Below, one piece after another: positions 16,664-29,947 of a DNA stretch of 64,000 nucleotides. The stretch is taken from positions 66,084 through 130,083 of the forward strand of contig JAJEKB010000900.1 of NCBI GenBank assembly GCA_022393335.1, in the 5' to 3' direction. This DNA comes from Macrotrachela quadricornifera. Taxonomy: Eukaryota > Rotifera > Eurotatoria > Philodinida > Philodinidae. Both the position numbers and the translations under genes were made by a program. A model generated the notes under the pieces. It did not search any database and was not told the origin of the DNA. It worked only from the letters and a program-made list of their open reading frames with translations. The first letter of the stretch is position 1. Each line of letters starts with the position of its first letter.

Positions 16664-19600
16664 ATGAGTGTATGTAGACAAATTCGCCTAGTTTTATGGA
16701 AAAACTTTACTATTCGACGAAGACGATGGGTTTGTTTAATATTTAAAAAATAATAAATAAAATATTTTTGCTTGTAAATTTAGCCTCGTATAATCTTCGA
16801 AATAATATGGCCATTATTTTTATTTCTTATTCTTATGTGGATACGAACACGAAATTTAATCTTTCATTATGATGCTTGTAGGTATTTTTCATATTCTATT
16901 GAGAAATAAATTTAATAATTTATTTTTTCAGGCCATAATGATGCGAAATATCTTGGATCAACTGGATTTTTTCCAGCATTTCAATCATATATTTGTCGAT
17001 GGAATAATACATGTCATAACTATTCAAATCCAGATGATCAATTTAATACATTATTTAATGATAAATCGTTTGTATTTTTCTTTTCTTTTTATTCATCTAT
17101 TGATTTAGTTTTTTATCTTTTTTTAAAGTATATGGAATCAATTTTCAAATTTTATTGATAGTGTTACTAGTATATTAAATGATCCTCAATTAGCTGCAAA
17201 TATCACTCATCTTATATCTCAAGTAGATTCATTTAATGATTATATAGGCATTTGGAATGGTAAGTGAATAATATGTCAAATTTTTATTAAGATATATTCT
17301 ATTGAAAAATAATTAAAGGAACTATTTTGGTAAATAAAACAACAAATGATTTTAATCAAACAATACCAATAACAATATTAAATATACTTTTTGGAAGTCT
17401 TGTTAGTTTAATTAATCTTCATCAACCATGGTTAATGAATCGAACAAATTCGTTATCAAATATTGAAGTTGTTGGTGAAATATATTTGGCAACTACACAA
17501 ACAAATAATTATTATGTAATTATAAAGAGAAACAAAATAGAAAAAAGTTTTATTAAAGAAATAAATTTCTATTTTTTTTTTGTTTTCATTTAGTCTTATC
17601 AATCAGAAACAAATATTCAGCAATCATTTTGTAATAATGGACAATTTAATAAAACATTTTTAGTTAATGGAACACAATCAATGGTAGCTAAAGATTATTT
17701 ATGTAAGAATTTATCAACAAATGATTTGAAAAATTTTTTAAGTAGTGTACAAAAACAACTTGATAAAAATTTTTTGGTAAAAAAGAAAAATTAAAATGTT
17801 CTTAATAAAAAAAAATCTTTTCGGTTGTTTCTTCCTATTTAGGATACTACTGGACTTAATCTTGTTACTATTAATTTTAATGGTCAAGAGGTAATACTTT
17901 TAATTATTGTCGATATTAATATATAATAATTTTTGAAGTATTTTAAGAATGAAAACAGCTTGACATCTATAATTTTTACTTATTAAAAGTAATATGTGTA
18001 GAAAGCAAAATTTTTTGTTATAGATTTTAATCGAAAAAAACCTTTGCAACCATAGAACATGTAGTAAAATCTTTTATATACAAACCAATATTTACTTAGA
18101 TTCGAGTATTATGATCGAACATAGAGTGACTACCAGATGGTACAATAGAATTTTAAAATTTTACAAACTTTGAAATATCATTTTTTATTTTAACATCCTT
18201 ATTTTTGTAAATATAAAATGAGTTATTGTCTTTTTGAATGATATCGTTAAACTAATACTGTCGCATATCTTCCACAGGATACGAGCTCGTCTCTTGCTGA
18301 AGATGTAATATCTCTATGAGTGAGAATCCGTCTTTAAATTTCGGGATCTGTGACGCTACTATACTAAACATAGTGTAAAATCATCTCGAAAATTTTTAAT
18401 CAATTTACAGATGTTATATGGTATCATCAAAAGAATGTCCTTGGAAGGAACATTTGGTTATAACAACTCAGAATAACTCAAACATCTTTGAATAACTTGA
18501 GCAAGCTTAGTATATAAAATAAATATCGTTCAATTCTGCTTAGCTGAATATTCGAAACTGAATACAGTTTGAAATGAACAGTATTCACTTCATTGATTTC
18601 AAGACTTACAATGAAGCTCTTATAATTCTCGAACGGAATAATCTCTGGAATAGTAAATCTTGTATAAATCGACAGAGAAATATCTTCACTATCCATTAGC
18701 TTAACTGAAACTTATAGTTGATTTCAAAAAGTAAAAATTGCAAATTCCTAGCCGTTTTCACTCTTGAAATATTCAAAGAATATGGTAGTATATTAAATTT
18801 CTTAGCCGATAATAGTTTAGTTATGTCTATATATATATTTTTTTTTATTTAGATTTTACAAACACTTCAAAACATTTGGTCTCGATTAAAAACTCTCAAT
18901 TTTGATTTTATATTTAATCAAATTAGTGGTAGTTTGAGGTAAGACTCAAGATTTTTAAAAAAATGAATTTATTTTTATAATAGAAACAAATATTTATTGA
19001 GCCTGACTGTAATTTAATAAATATTTCGATTGTTACAAAGAAAAGATATTTTTTTTACATATGAAAATCAATTTAAACCTTAACGTAACAATGTTCCCAT
19101 TACTAAGATTAGTTTTTGGGCTCATATTTTAATAATTTTTTTTCTAAAAGTGAAAAGTCTAAAAATTTAAGAATCAATAATATCTATATTATCTTGATGT
19201 AATGAAACAAAATCAATATGTAAATTAATAAAATAATTAATCATAAATTGAGTATACAGAATAGATGAAAATTTATTTTTCTAATCTATTTAAGTATATC
19301 AACATTATGTGGTGGACGTAATGATCTATCAGGTTATTTTAATTCAAGTCCATTTGCAGATCCAAAATCATCTAATTATGCACAAAAAAAACGATCTCGA
19401 TTAGTACGAGAAACTACAACAAAAAATGATACAGTAATAGATATTAATTGGAATAAATTAGCAACTGATCTACTTGGTTTTAGTCTTTCTCAATATTGTT
19501 TACAAACATATATAATTACAACTGGTAGTATTAAACAATCAATAACAGTTAATCGTACATGTCGTTGTATATTATTTGAACAAGTACTTAATTCAAATGA

Positions 19601-22600
19601 TGTATTAAAAACATTTACACGTCTTATACGTCCATTACTTTATGGAAAAATATATTATTATCCATCAAATACTGCTTATGATAAATTAATAAAATATGTT
19701 AGTCAAACATTTGAATCTTTAGATGAATTAGTAAAATTAATGCGTGATATACGTGTACCTCTTGAAAAAACATATCAAACAGTTTTAAAAATATGTAATA
19801 TAATACCTAATTCATCATTTATTTGTCAACAATTATATTCTTATCCAACATCATTTTCTTTAATGACGATTGTAACAGAATTTATAGCTTGTTCAGAATT
19901 TAATCGTTTTATACCAGCAAATAGTGTAGCAGATATAATACGTCAAGGACAAAATAATTCAATATCAAATCCATTTTTAGCTGGAATTGAATTTCTTGAT
20001 GTTTTATCGAATAATGATAATTTACCAAGACATGTTAGATATAAAATACGAATGATACTTGATAATGTTGATAATACATTTCGAACAGAAGATCGGTAAA
20101 AATAAGAATATTTTTATTTTTATTTTTATTTTTTTATATCTTTTATATAGATATTTTACGTATGCACCTCGTTATGCAGGAGTAACATCAACAAAATATT
20201 TTTCGTATGGTTTTATTTATTTACAAAATGCTCTTGATCGTGCTATTATTCATGCACATACAGGATTAAATGTGTCATATGGTATACAAACTCAACAAAT
20301 GCCGTATCCATGTTGGATTAATGATAAGTAAATTATTAATAAATAAAAAAAAAAAATAATGAAAATTTTCTAATTTGTATAGATTTGTTAATTCAATTCG
20401 ACAAATGTTACCATTATTTATGGTATTAAGTTGGATATTTACGGTATCAATGAATGTTAAAGATATTGTTTATGAAAAAGAAAAGTAAAAAAAATATTTA
20501 ATAATATAGTAAATGTTTTTATTATTATTAATATTTCATTAGACGATTAAAAGAAATAATGAGAATAATGGGTTTAAATGATTCTGTTCACTGGTTTACA
20601 TGGTTTATTTTATGTTCTGTTGTTATGATGATAACAGCTATACTACTTGTTATTATTTTAAAAGTAAATTAAGAATTATGTAAAGAAAATGATTCAACTT
20701 GTTTACTCCTTCTATTTTTATAAATCTTGAGCATGTTTTTATAATAGTATAATAATAGACAGAAATACCTTTGATTGAACTATTTGTCATCATTTGTTAC
20801 GAATGAAGACTAAGGAGTATTTATATACAATGGTTGATCAACGGTCACCTTAATAAGAGTACACATTAAATATTAACATTGAATCAAATAGTGAAATCTC
20901 TCTAAATTTGTAATTATGACAAGTGATTAAAAGTCTTCATCAATACTAGATTTTAATGATATTTAGATTTTATTATTCTTTCTAAGACACGTACTTCAAT
21001 TAAAATTGTCCTTGTACAGATATGTTATACTGTCTATCATTCTATTATTATAAGGGTATCCTTAACTTTAATATGTTTAGAAGAAGTGAGCAATATCACG
21101 CTATTTTTTCTATGCAGTCTTTAAGATTGTTTTTCAAACAATAATATTATAATGCATAATTATATTTTCTTCTTCTATCTTGAAATTAGTTAACAATTGT
21201 TTAAATTCCTGGTAGTAATTATTTTTAATAGAAAATTTAATTCCGTATCAAATTGTAAATTTTGTCATTCAAATAAATTTTTTATATCAATGTAAAATTC
21301 ATGAGATTAAAATCTATTCAATCATACAGTTATGAAAGACCAAGAAAAAAACGAAAAAATCTTTAGATATTTGTTTAGAAGTGAATCAATTGAAATTTGA
21401 TCTATACTTAAATAATCCATACATATTTCCGTAATATCAATATTTAGAAAGCTCAGTAGTGTTACATATCCAGGATTTTGGAGATGCCACCGCGTCTCCT
21501 GAGGGAGACACCGTATCTCTCACGGGAGATGCGGGTGAGGATGTGAGGGATGCGCATCTCTAGCGAAAATCTTACATCTCTGATGACAAATGACCACATC
21601 TCCCGGATGTGGGTGTGGCGTCTTCCGAAGGAGATGCGGCATCTCTCTCAGGAGACGCGGTGGCATCTCCAAAATCCTGGATATGTGACACTACTCACTT
21701 TTACATCTTTTAATGTACGATTGTTTAATTTAAACATTTGAAAATCTAGTCAATTCTCGAGATAGATTTAATAAGATTGGTTTTAATAATATAAAGAAAT
21801 TAATAAATTCAAGATTCATAGTATTTTGTTGAATGTGATTACAATTTTATCATTTTATTTTTAGTTTGGAAAAATCACTCCATATTCTAATATTCTAATA
21901 TTATTTATATTCTTTCTTTGTTATACATTGGCAACAATTAGTCAATGTTTTTTATTAAGTGTTTTTTTCAATCGTGCTAATTTAGCTGCTTGTGGTATGT
22001 AATTGATGTCATAAACTAAACTCTATTCTTAATATTTTTAAAACTTCTTCATTAAAACACTTCTTTTTTTTTTTAAATATAAAAATAACACTTGAAATTT
22101 TGTCCAAAATGAAATACATGATATATAGTTTTGTATCTAATTTCAAGTGATATCTTTTAATTAAAAATATAAATATGTTGTTTCTATCTAATGAAGAATA
22201 TAAGAAATATTTTTCATATTTCTTCTAGGTGCTGGGATTATTTATTTTGTTCTTTATTTACCTTATACAGTTTTAAGTAATTATGATAATCAAACATTAC
22301 CATGGCATAATGTTATTGCTGTAAGAATTTCAAACTTTAAAAAAAAACAATAAAATAGTATAATTGATACAATAAATTTTTCATTCTAGTGTTTATCATC
22401 AACTGTTTCATTTGGACTTGGTTGTAGTTATATAGCACGATTTGAAGGTATGGCACAAGGTATTCAATGGTCAAATATCAATAAAGGTGTAAGACCAAAT
22501 GATAGTTTTACATTTCTTTATTGTTTAATAATGATGCTTGCTGATTCTGTTATTTATCTAATATTTACACTTTATATTGAAAATGTATTTCCTGGTAAAG

Positions 22601-25600
22601 AATTAAAAATAAAATAAAAAATATTTTATATGATAAAATTTTGTTTTAGGTGAATATGGAATTCCTCAACCATGGTATTATCCAGTTACAAAAACATATT
22701 GGTTTGGTTATGATGCAAAAAAAATTCATCAACGTACAGAAGAAATGAAACAACAGCACCAACAACAACAACAAGTTGATAGAAATTCTAATAGTAAAAA
22801 CTAAATAAATAAAAAATTTGATTTTGATTTTCTTTTTTTTTTATTTTAAGGTGAAAATGATGAACATCTTAATCAAGCAGAAGTTGGTGTTAGTATAGAA
22901 AATCTATCAAAATATTATCGAAATAAAGTTGCCTTAAAAAATTTATCTGTTAAATTTTATCGAAATATGATAACAGCATTTCTTGGACGAAATGGTGCTG
23001 GAAAAAGTACAACATGGTCAATATTAACTGGTTTAATACCACCATCAAGTGGTACAGCATATATTGATGGTTATGATATATTAACTGATATAAAAATTGT
23101 ACGAAAACGATTAGGTTTTGCACCACAACATAATATATTATTTGATCATTTAACTGTTAGAGAACATTTAGAATTTTTTTCAGCGTAAATAAGAAAAAAA
23201 GCCAAGATAATTAAATACAAAATAAATGTTTTTATTTATTTATTTAGTTTAAAAGATTCACCACAAGAATTAATTGACGAGGAAACAAGTAAAATGCTTG
23301 AAGATTTATCTTTAGAAAATAAATCAAATAATTATTCTACACAATTATCTGGAGGAATGAAAAGAAAACTTTCAATAGCTATTGCATTTATTGGAAATTC
23401 TACAACAGTTATTTTAGATGAACCAACAGCAGGTATATATTATTGATTTTTATTTTCTAATAAAAAGTTATTTTATATATATTTATTTTATTTAGGTGTT
23501 GATCCATTTGCTCGTCGAGCTATATGGGATCTTATTGTTAAATATAAACCAGGTCGAACAATTGTATTATCAACTCATCATCTTGATGAAGCTGATTTAC
23601 TTAGTGATCGTTTGGCAATAATTTCATCGGGTGAATTACAATGTGTTGGTACAACAATGTATTTAAAACGTAAATATGGTGAAGGTTATAATTTAATTAT
23701 TGAATTAACATCATTATCAGATGAAAATGAACATAGACAACAACAACAACACCAAGGAGTAATTATTTAGTTTATTAATTGATTTTTTTTCCTATATAAT
23801 CATCATTTATTTTTGTTACTTAATTAGCATTCAACTGATTATATACTTGATCCATCGACTATAGAATTATTTACAACAAATACGAATTCAGTACGTTTTA
23901 GAGAATTAACAAATTTTCTTAAAATTTATATACCTGATATACGTATAAAAGAACAACATGGTGATCAAATAACATATGTTATGTTAGATGATGCTGAACA
24001 TACAAAACATTTTCCTGTAATGCTTGCTGATCTTGATAAAAATAAAAATCGATATCATATTAAAAATTATGGTTTATCAAATAGTAGTCTTGAACAAGTA
24101 TTTCTTCGTGTTGCTGATGAAGTTAAACGACTAGAAGATTATGAACGTCCATCACGTTGGAAAAGAATAAAAACTCGTGTTAAAGGATGGTGTGGAAGAA
24201 ATGAAAAGAAACAAGAAGATGAAATACAACAACAAGATAATAATGAACAACAAAATGAAATAAATGAAGAAGAAAATAATGATAATCAGGAACAATTTGA
24301 TACATGTATAAGCGGTATGAATAAAACTAAAATAACAAATATAACAGTACATTGAAAAATATTTTCATTTCTAATCGAATAAAAGAATAAAATTTTATTT
24401 ATATTTAAAACCATTCTTTTTTTTATTCTTAGATGAATGGAGTTCATATACAACTGAACGTTATACTGGTATATGTTATTTAATTGTACAAGTATATGGA
24501 TTACTTGTAAAACGATTTCATCGAACAAAACGTAATATTAAAGGATTAATAGCTGAAATAATTCTTCCAATTATATTTGTATTACTTGCTATGTTAGTAA
24601 CTACATTAGCACCAAATCAAACGGAACCACCACCACTTATTCTTCATCCATGGTATTGGAGTAAACCAAATTATATATTTCAATCAATGTCTAATAATCA
24701 AAGTTCATTATTAACAAAATCTATTCAACAAACATTTACACAATCACCATCATTAGGTACACGTTGTATTAAATCAACAATGTTTGATAATAATGTATAT
24801 CCATGTAAAACAAATGATAATGGTTATGTTTATATGCCAACACGTAATGATATAATGAGTGCATTAAATAATGTTAATTATAATAAAACACGTATATCAC
24901 CTGAATGTGATTGTTGGGAAAAAATGCAAACATGTCCAGTAGGTGCTGGTGGTCCATCGCCAAGTTTTGATTTAATAGAAACACAAGATATTTTATATCG
25001 TTTATATGGTTTTAATATAACTGATTGGTTTGTATAAGAGATCTAAGAGAAAGCGTTTTTTTTAATAAATATAATTGATTATTTAGGTCAATGAAAACAG
25101 AATATCGTGATGAATATTTAATGAGACGTTTTGGTGGTTGGGAATTTTTATCACAATCTAAATCAGATAATATTAATATTTTACATAAAGATTTTATTAA
25201 GATATTAATGTATTTATTCCTTAAAAATCAATCAATACCAAAAGCTAATCCAGAAAAAGTTTCGGAACTTTTTCGAATATATCCACCACAAGTTTCGGTA
25301 AATAAATATGCTCAAATTTTGTTCATATTATAAAATTTTTTATTTTTATTTTTTCTATTTTTATGAATATTATTATTATTGATTAAGTGATATTTTGAGA
25401 TATTCGGAAATGATTTTCTTTATAGGCACCATACATTTTTTATTTTAAAGTTTTAATTACCTTGAAAAATTAAATTTTTTAATTACTAGTTTTTGTTAAT
25501 AGAGTGTAAATGAATTTTGAATACTTATTTCAAGATTAGTAGACACAAATGAAAATATAGTGATGCAGAAACAGTTATTTTTATCTTGTGTTTTAATATA

Positions 25601-28516
25601 TATTCTATTATCTTTATATCACACATGAATAACGTTAGTTATCGAGAAATTGATAAAATGTGGTATATAACAGTATAATTGTCATTTACTTATTCTAATT
25701 ATTCTTTAATTTTAATATATAAATAAAATTTTTTTATTTTATTTAAGGTTTGGTATAATAATAAAGGATGGCCATCAAGTGTAGCATTTGTAAATTTATT
25801 TAATAATGCATTATTACGTGGTATACTTCGTCAAAGTAATTCACCATCATTGGATGATTATGGTATAACAGCTATAAATCATCCATTACCACAAACAGAT
25901 ATTCAACTTGATAGTGAATTACAAAATCGTGTTGCTATTGAATTATTTACAGCTGTATGTATTATATTTGCATTAGCATTTATTCCTGCAAGTTTTCTTG
26001 TTTTTCTTATTGATGAACGTGTAACAATATCTAAACATTTACAATTTGTTAGTGGTGTTAAAGGTAATTAACTGTTTTAAATTTAAAAATAATTTTTTTT
26101 TTTTTGTATTTTTTAGGTTTAACTTATTGGTGGTCAAATTTTCTTTGGGATTTAACAAATTATTGTGTATCAATAACATTTTGTATAATTATATTTCTTG
26201 CTTTTAATATTGATGCATACGTATATCAAATAAATTTTGTTTGTTTATTATTATTATTATTTTTATATGGTTTTGCGGTAATACCATTAATGTATCCAAT
26301 AAATTATTTTTTTAAAACTCCATCAACTGGTTTTGTACTTGTATCATGTATAAATATATTTATTGGTGTAATGACATCAGTAACAACAGTAACATTAGAT
26401 ACACTTGAAGATGATGAAGATTTAAAAAATATAAATAAAATTTTAACAAAAGTATTTTTAATTTTTCCACATTATTGTCTTGGACGAGGTTTATTTGATT
26501 TAAGTAAAATACATGCAAAAAATGAAATTAGTCTTAAATATGGTTTGTTTATTTATTTTTTTTTATAAAAATTTATAAATTAATTATTTTCGTTTAGTTC
26601 CGGGTTATGTGGCAGTATCACCATTAACATTTGATAATATTGGAAAAAATCTTGTATCATTAGCTGCTCAAGGTGTAGTCTTCTTTCTATTTGCACTACT
26701 TGTTCAATATCGATTTTTTATTCCTGATCGGTATAAAACTTTAAAAAATATTTTAATAAATTGAATGAAAGGTGTTTTTTTTTCGATTTTTTTTAGTAGT
26801 TGTATTAATAGATCAAAAGATATCAAATTATCAAATGAAGATGATGATGTTGCTGCTGAACGACAAAGAATTTATAATGATCGGAGTAATATGAGTGGAG
26901 ATATTTTACGAATGGTTGATTTAGTTAAAGTATGAAAATAATAAAAAAAAAAATTTTTTTTCATTATATTTTTCTTAGGTTTATGGATGGACATGTGGAA
27001 AAAAACTTACAGCTGTAAAACAAACATGTGTTGGTATTAAACAAGGTGAATGTTTTGGTTTGCTAGGTATAAATGGTTCAGGAAAATCAACAACATTTAA
27101 AATGTTAACAGGAGAAATTTCAATAACAGATGGAGATGCATTTGTTAATAATTATAGTGTTATTAAACATTTAAGTCAAGTTCATAAAAATTTAGGGTAA
27201 AAAGAAAGATTACATGTTTTTATTTATTTCTTTTTTTGATTAGATATTGTCCACAATTTGATGCACTTGATTCGTTATTAACAGCACGAGAACATCTTTA
27301 TCTTTATGCACGTTTACGTGGAATTAAACGAAAGAATATTTCATTTGTAAGTTAGAGATATTTAAGAATATTGAATTTCATAGAAGTATATTTGAACATT
27401 CGAATCGACTAATTTGAGTACTATTGGAATATGATGAGATTTGTTTTTTCTCTGAAAATAATAATCAGAATAGTTATACATAATTTTAATTAACTAGTGT
27501 AAATGCATTCTTCTTGAGTTCAATATATGAAAATATGTTAAGAAATAAAATATTTTTTTATAGATTGCTGAATGTTTATTAAAACGACTTGGTCTTACAC
27601 TTTGGGCTGATCGTCCAGTAAAACAATATTCTGGTGGTAATAAACGTAAATTATCTACAGCTATTTCACTTATTGGTAATCCATCAATTATATTTATGGA
27701 TGTAAGTTTCAATAGAATATGTATTATATTTAAAAATAATTATTTATAGGAACCAACAACAGGCATGGATGTACGTGCAAAAAGATTTTTATGGAATTGT
27801 ATATTAACATTAACTAGAAAAGATCGTAAATCAGTTATCATAACATCACATTCAATGGAAGAATGTGAAACATTATGCAATCGTATGTAGAATTTATTTA
27901 ATAATATTATCTTTATTTTTTTTTTTGACTTATTTTTACTTTCTTAAAAGGTCTTGTTATTATGGTTGGTGGAGAATTTAAATGTCTTGGTGGTGTGCAA
28001 CATTTAAAAGAAAAGTAAAAAACTCAAATTAACCATATATATATATATATTATGTTTTCTTTTTAAAGATTTGGTGATGGTTATACTATACTTGTTCGAA
28101 CAAGTATAAATAGTGATACTACAATTGTAGTTAATTATATAAAAGAACGAATACCAGAAGCTACTGTTAAAGAAGAACATAATAAAATGTTACATTTTCG
28201 TGTATCAACAAGTATTCCATTATATAAAATGTTTAGTGTTTTAGAAAAAGCACGTGAAGATTTAGGAAATACAATCGAAGATTATACAGTTACACAAGTA
28301 ACACTTGATGATGTATTTGTTAATTTTGCTAAAATGCAAGAAGACAATCAATCATTAGAACAGACTAATAATGAAGATAATTGTTTAAAAAGAAGTTGTT
28401 TCTGTAGATTATGCTATAGAAAAGATAAACATATTGTTCGTAAGTTAAATAATTCGAAATTTAAAATATAATACAAATGAATTCTTTTTTTTCTTTTAGA
28501 AGTAACAAGACTTTAG
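16664..28516 (+). CDS. Full-length ABC transporter, subfamily A (ABCA1/ABCA4-like)
   Basis: Lipid-type ABC exporter with two TMD-NBD halves. The start [20 protein letters not shown] (16664) matches the ABCA1-group N-terminus, followed by the first TM segment ([15 protein letters not shown]) and a large extracellular domain (16880-20330). TM helices follow at 20390-22590. NBD1 (about 22850-24350): Walker [10 protein letters not shown] (near 22985), signature [10 protein letters not shown], Walker [10 protein letters not shown], switch His in [10 protein letters not shown]. The second TMD (24440-26740) has another extracellular loop with conserved Cys ([11 protein letters not shown]). NBD2 (26970-28320): [43 protein letters not shown]. 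The final exon (28500-28516) adds VTRL and the stop. All ATPase motifs are intact. About 30 exons; long introns at 17893-18853, 20664-21864 and 25300-25748. Substrate unknown, presumably phospholipid or sterol. Confidence 0.93.
20664..21864 (+). other. 1.2-kb ABCA intron containing a foldback element
   Basis: Donor AAAA|GTAAATT at 20664, acceptor TTTTTAG at 21864. Apart from the GC-rich inverted repeat at 21458-21693 it is ordinary AT-rich intron sequence. Confidence 0.8.
21458..21693. mobile_element. GC-rich MITE-like foldback element in ABCA intron
   Basis: Terminal inverted repeats of at least 45 bp: the left end reads gtagtgttacatatccagga and the right end is its complement, ending tcctggatatgtgacactac, with one mismatch in this part. 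A 3-bp direct repeat, tca, flanks both ends and may be a target-site duplication. The roughly 236-bp body is far richer in G+C than its surroundings and is built from many copies of the word gagatg/catctc, partly complementary across the centre. No open frame for a transposase, so non-autonomous. Confidence 0.75.
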
Positions 28517-29076
28517 TGTGCAATTATGGTATGTATAAACTATTATATAGTTTTTTTTTTACTAAATTAACATAATTTGATTTTCTATTGATTATATATT
28601 ATTGTATAATTGTATAAAATTTTCTTTAGGCATACAATAAATTCTGTTAATAACAAGTATTTCTTTTATATTTTTTTTTTATACTCGAGTTGTTATGAAA
28701 CTAATATAATTGTCCCGTGATTTTTCATTAATTTATTATTTTTCTTTTTGTATTATTTGTCTGTGATTTTTCTGTTTTTATTAATTGTTTTGATATTCAT
28801 GGATGTCTTAAATTATTTTATTTATTAACGAAATCTATATTTCCATCTTTTATGTGTTATATAGTCTTTCTTTATTTTTGTTTTGTTTTTACTTTATATT
28901 TTTGTTAAAAAAAGCACAAGTATAGTCATATTTCTCATTAATTCCTGTGACTTTGCTTTTATATATTTATTCTTATTTTAATAAATAAAGATAATTAAAT
29001 AAGATTTATTCTTTCTTTTTTAATTGTTAACAGCATTGTATATTTGAAAATCTTATTTTACAATTTAAAATTTAAC
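28517..29076. other. Convergent 3' region between ABCA and peptide precursor gene
   Basis: Contains the two 3' UTRs. AATAAA-type words occur near 28635 (caataaat) and 28980 (taataaataaa). Strongly T-rich on the plus strand. No gene seen. Confidence 0.5.
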
Positions 29077-29947
29077 TTAATTAAGTTCATTTAGTAATTG
29101 CTGTTTTCGTGCTAAATTTCGTATAAATCTTTTTCGACCACTAACTGGATTCATACAACAAAAACGACCTAAAAAAAAATATTTCAATTATAATTGAATT
29201 TAAATAAATATATTTATACGTTGTATTGGTGATGATTTCCATAATAATTGTAAATTATTTTCATCAGATGATGAATCATCTTTTATAAAATATAAAATAA
29301 TAAATTAATTTTAATTAAAAATATTATTAATATTTTATTGTGTTTTTTTATTTACCTAAATTTGTTATATATTTATGTGATAATTGTCCAAATACGAGTT
29401 CTGGTGAATTTTCAAGTTGATTCTAAATATGAAAAAAAAATAAAATAAAAATCCGAGATATTTATTCTTCTTTGTTTTCTTCATTCGACCCTATTAGCCT
29501 TGATAAGAAAACAATAGTAATGTCTCAAATATATATATATATATATATAAATCTGTCTAGCAGTTCAATAAAACTCATCATTTATCAATATATGAGACAA
29601 GGCCGATGTCTCTTTTTCTTTACTAACTTCCGACAACCCGGAAATGATTACATATTTTAGCAATAAACCTCTATTTATATTCAATCATAATAAAAAATAG
29701 AGAAGATCATCAATTTTTATTAATATATTAAATATAAAACAAAAACAAAACTCAAGATTTTCTTTGTTTAAATTATAATGTTTTCTTTTTTATTTTTTTA
29801 CTAGAAATAAATAATAATCTTTTATACCTGATCATGATCATTACGTACAATTACCAATGAATGAATAAAAAGAAATTGATTGGCAATAAGTATAAATAAA
29901 AATAAATAGATAGGCATCATAGATGAACTAAACATATTCTTTCCCAT
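29077..29947 (-). CDS. Probable secreted neuropeptide precursor (amidated peptide)
   Basis: Four exons read on the minus strand: 29947-29828, 29422-29356, 29279-29220 and 29168-29077. All have GT-AG borders and matching phases, giving 112 residues. Residues 11-31 form a strong hydrophobic signal peptide (PIYLFLFILIANQFLFIHSL). An acidic spacer (LDDSSSDENN) follows. Near the C-terminus is QRRFCCMNPVSGRKRFIRN: an RR site, then RFCCMNPVS, then GRKR, a classic amidation plus dibasic processing site, so the predicted product is an amidated peptide of about nine residues. The core C-x-M-N-P-V-S recalls allatostatin-C (CYFNPISCF), and its size and GRKR recall CCAP (PFCNAFTGC), but the cysteine spacing fits neither. 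The gene is below normal ORF cut-offs and was assembled from splice sites. Peptide family not assigned. Confidence 0.65.

Noticed and set aside
29472..29660. Open frame inside the first intron of the peptide precursor gene
   Set aside because: Contains an AT microsatellite translation (YIYIYI) and no motif; the splice model on the other strand explains the region.
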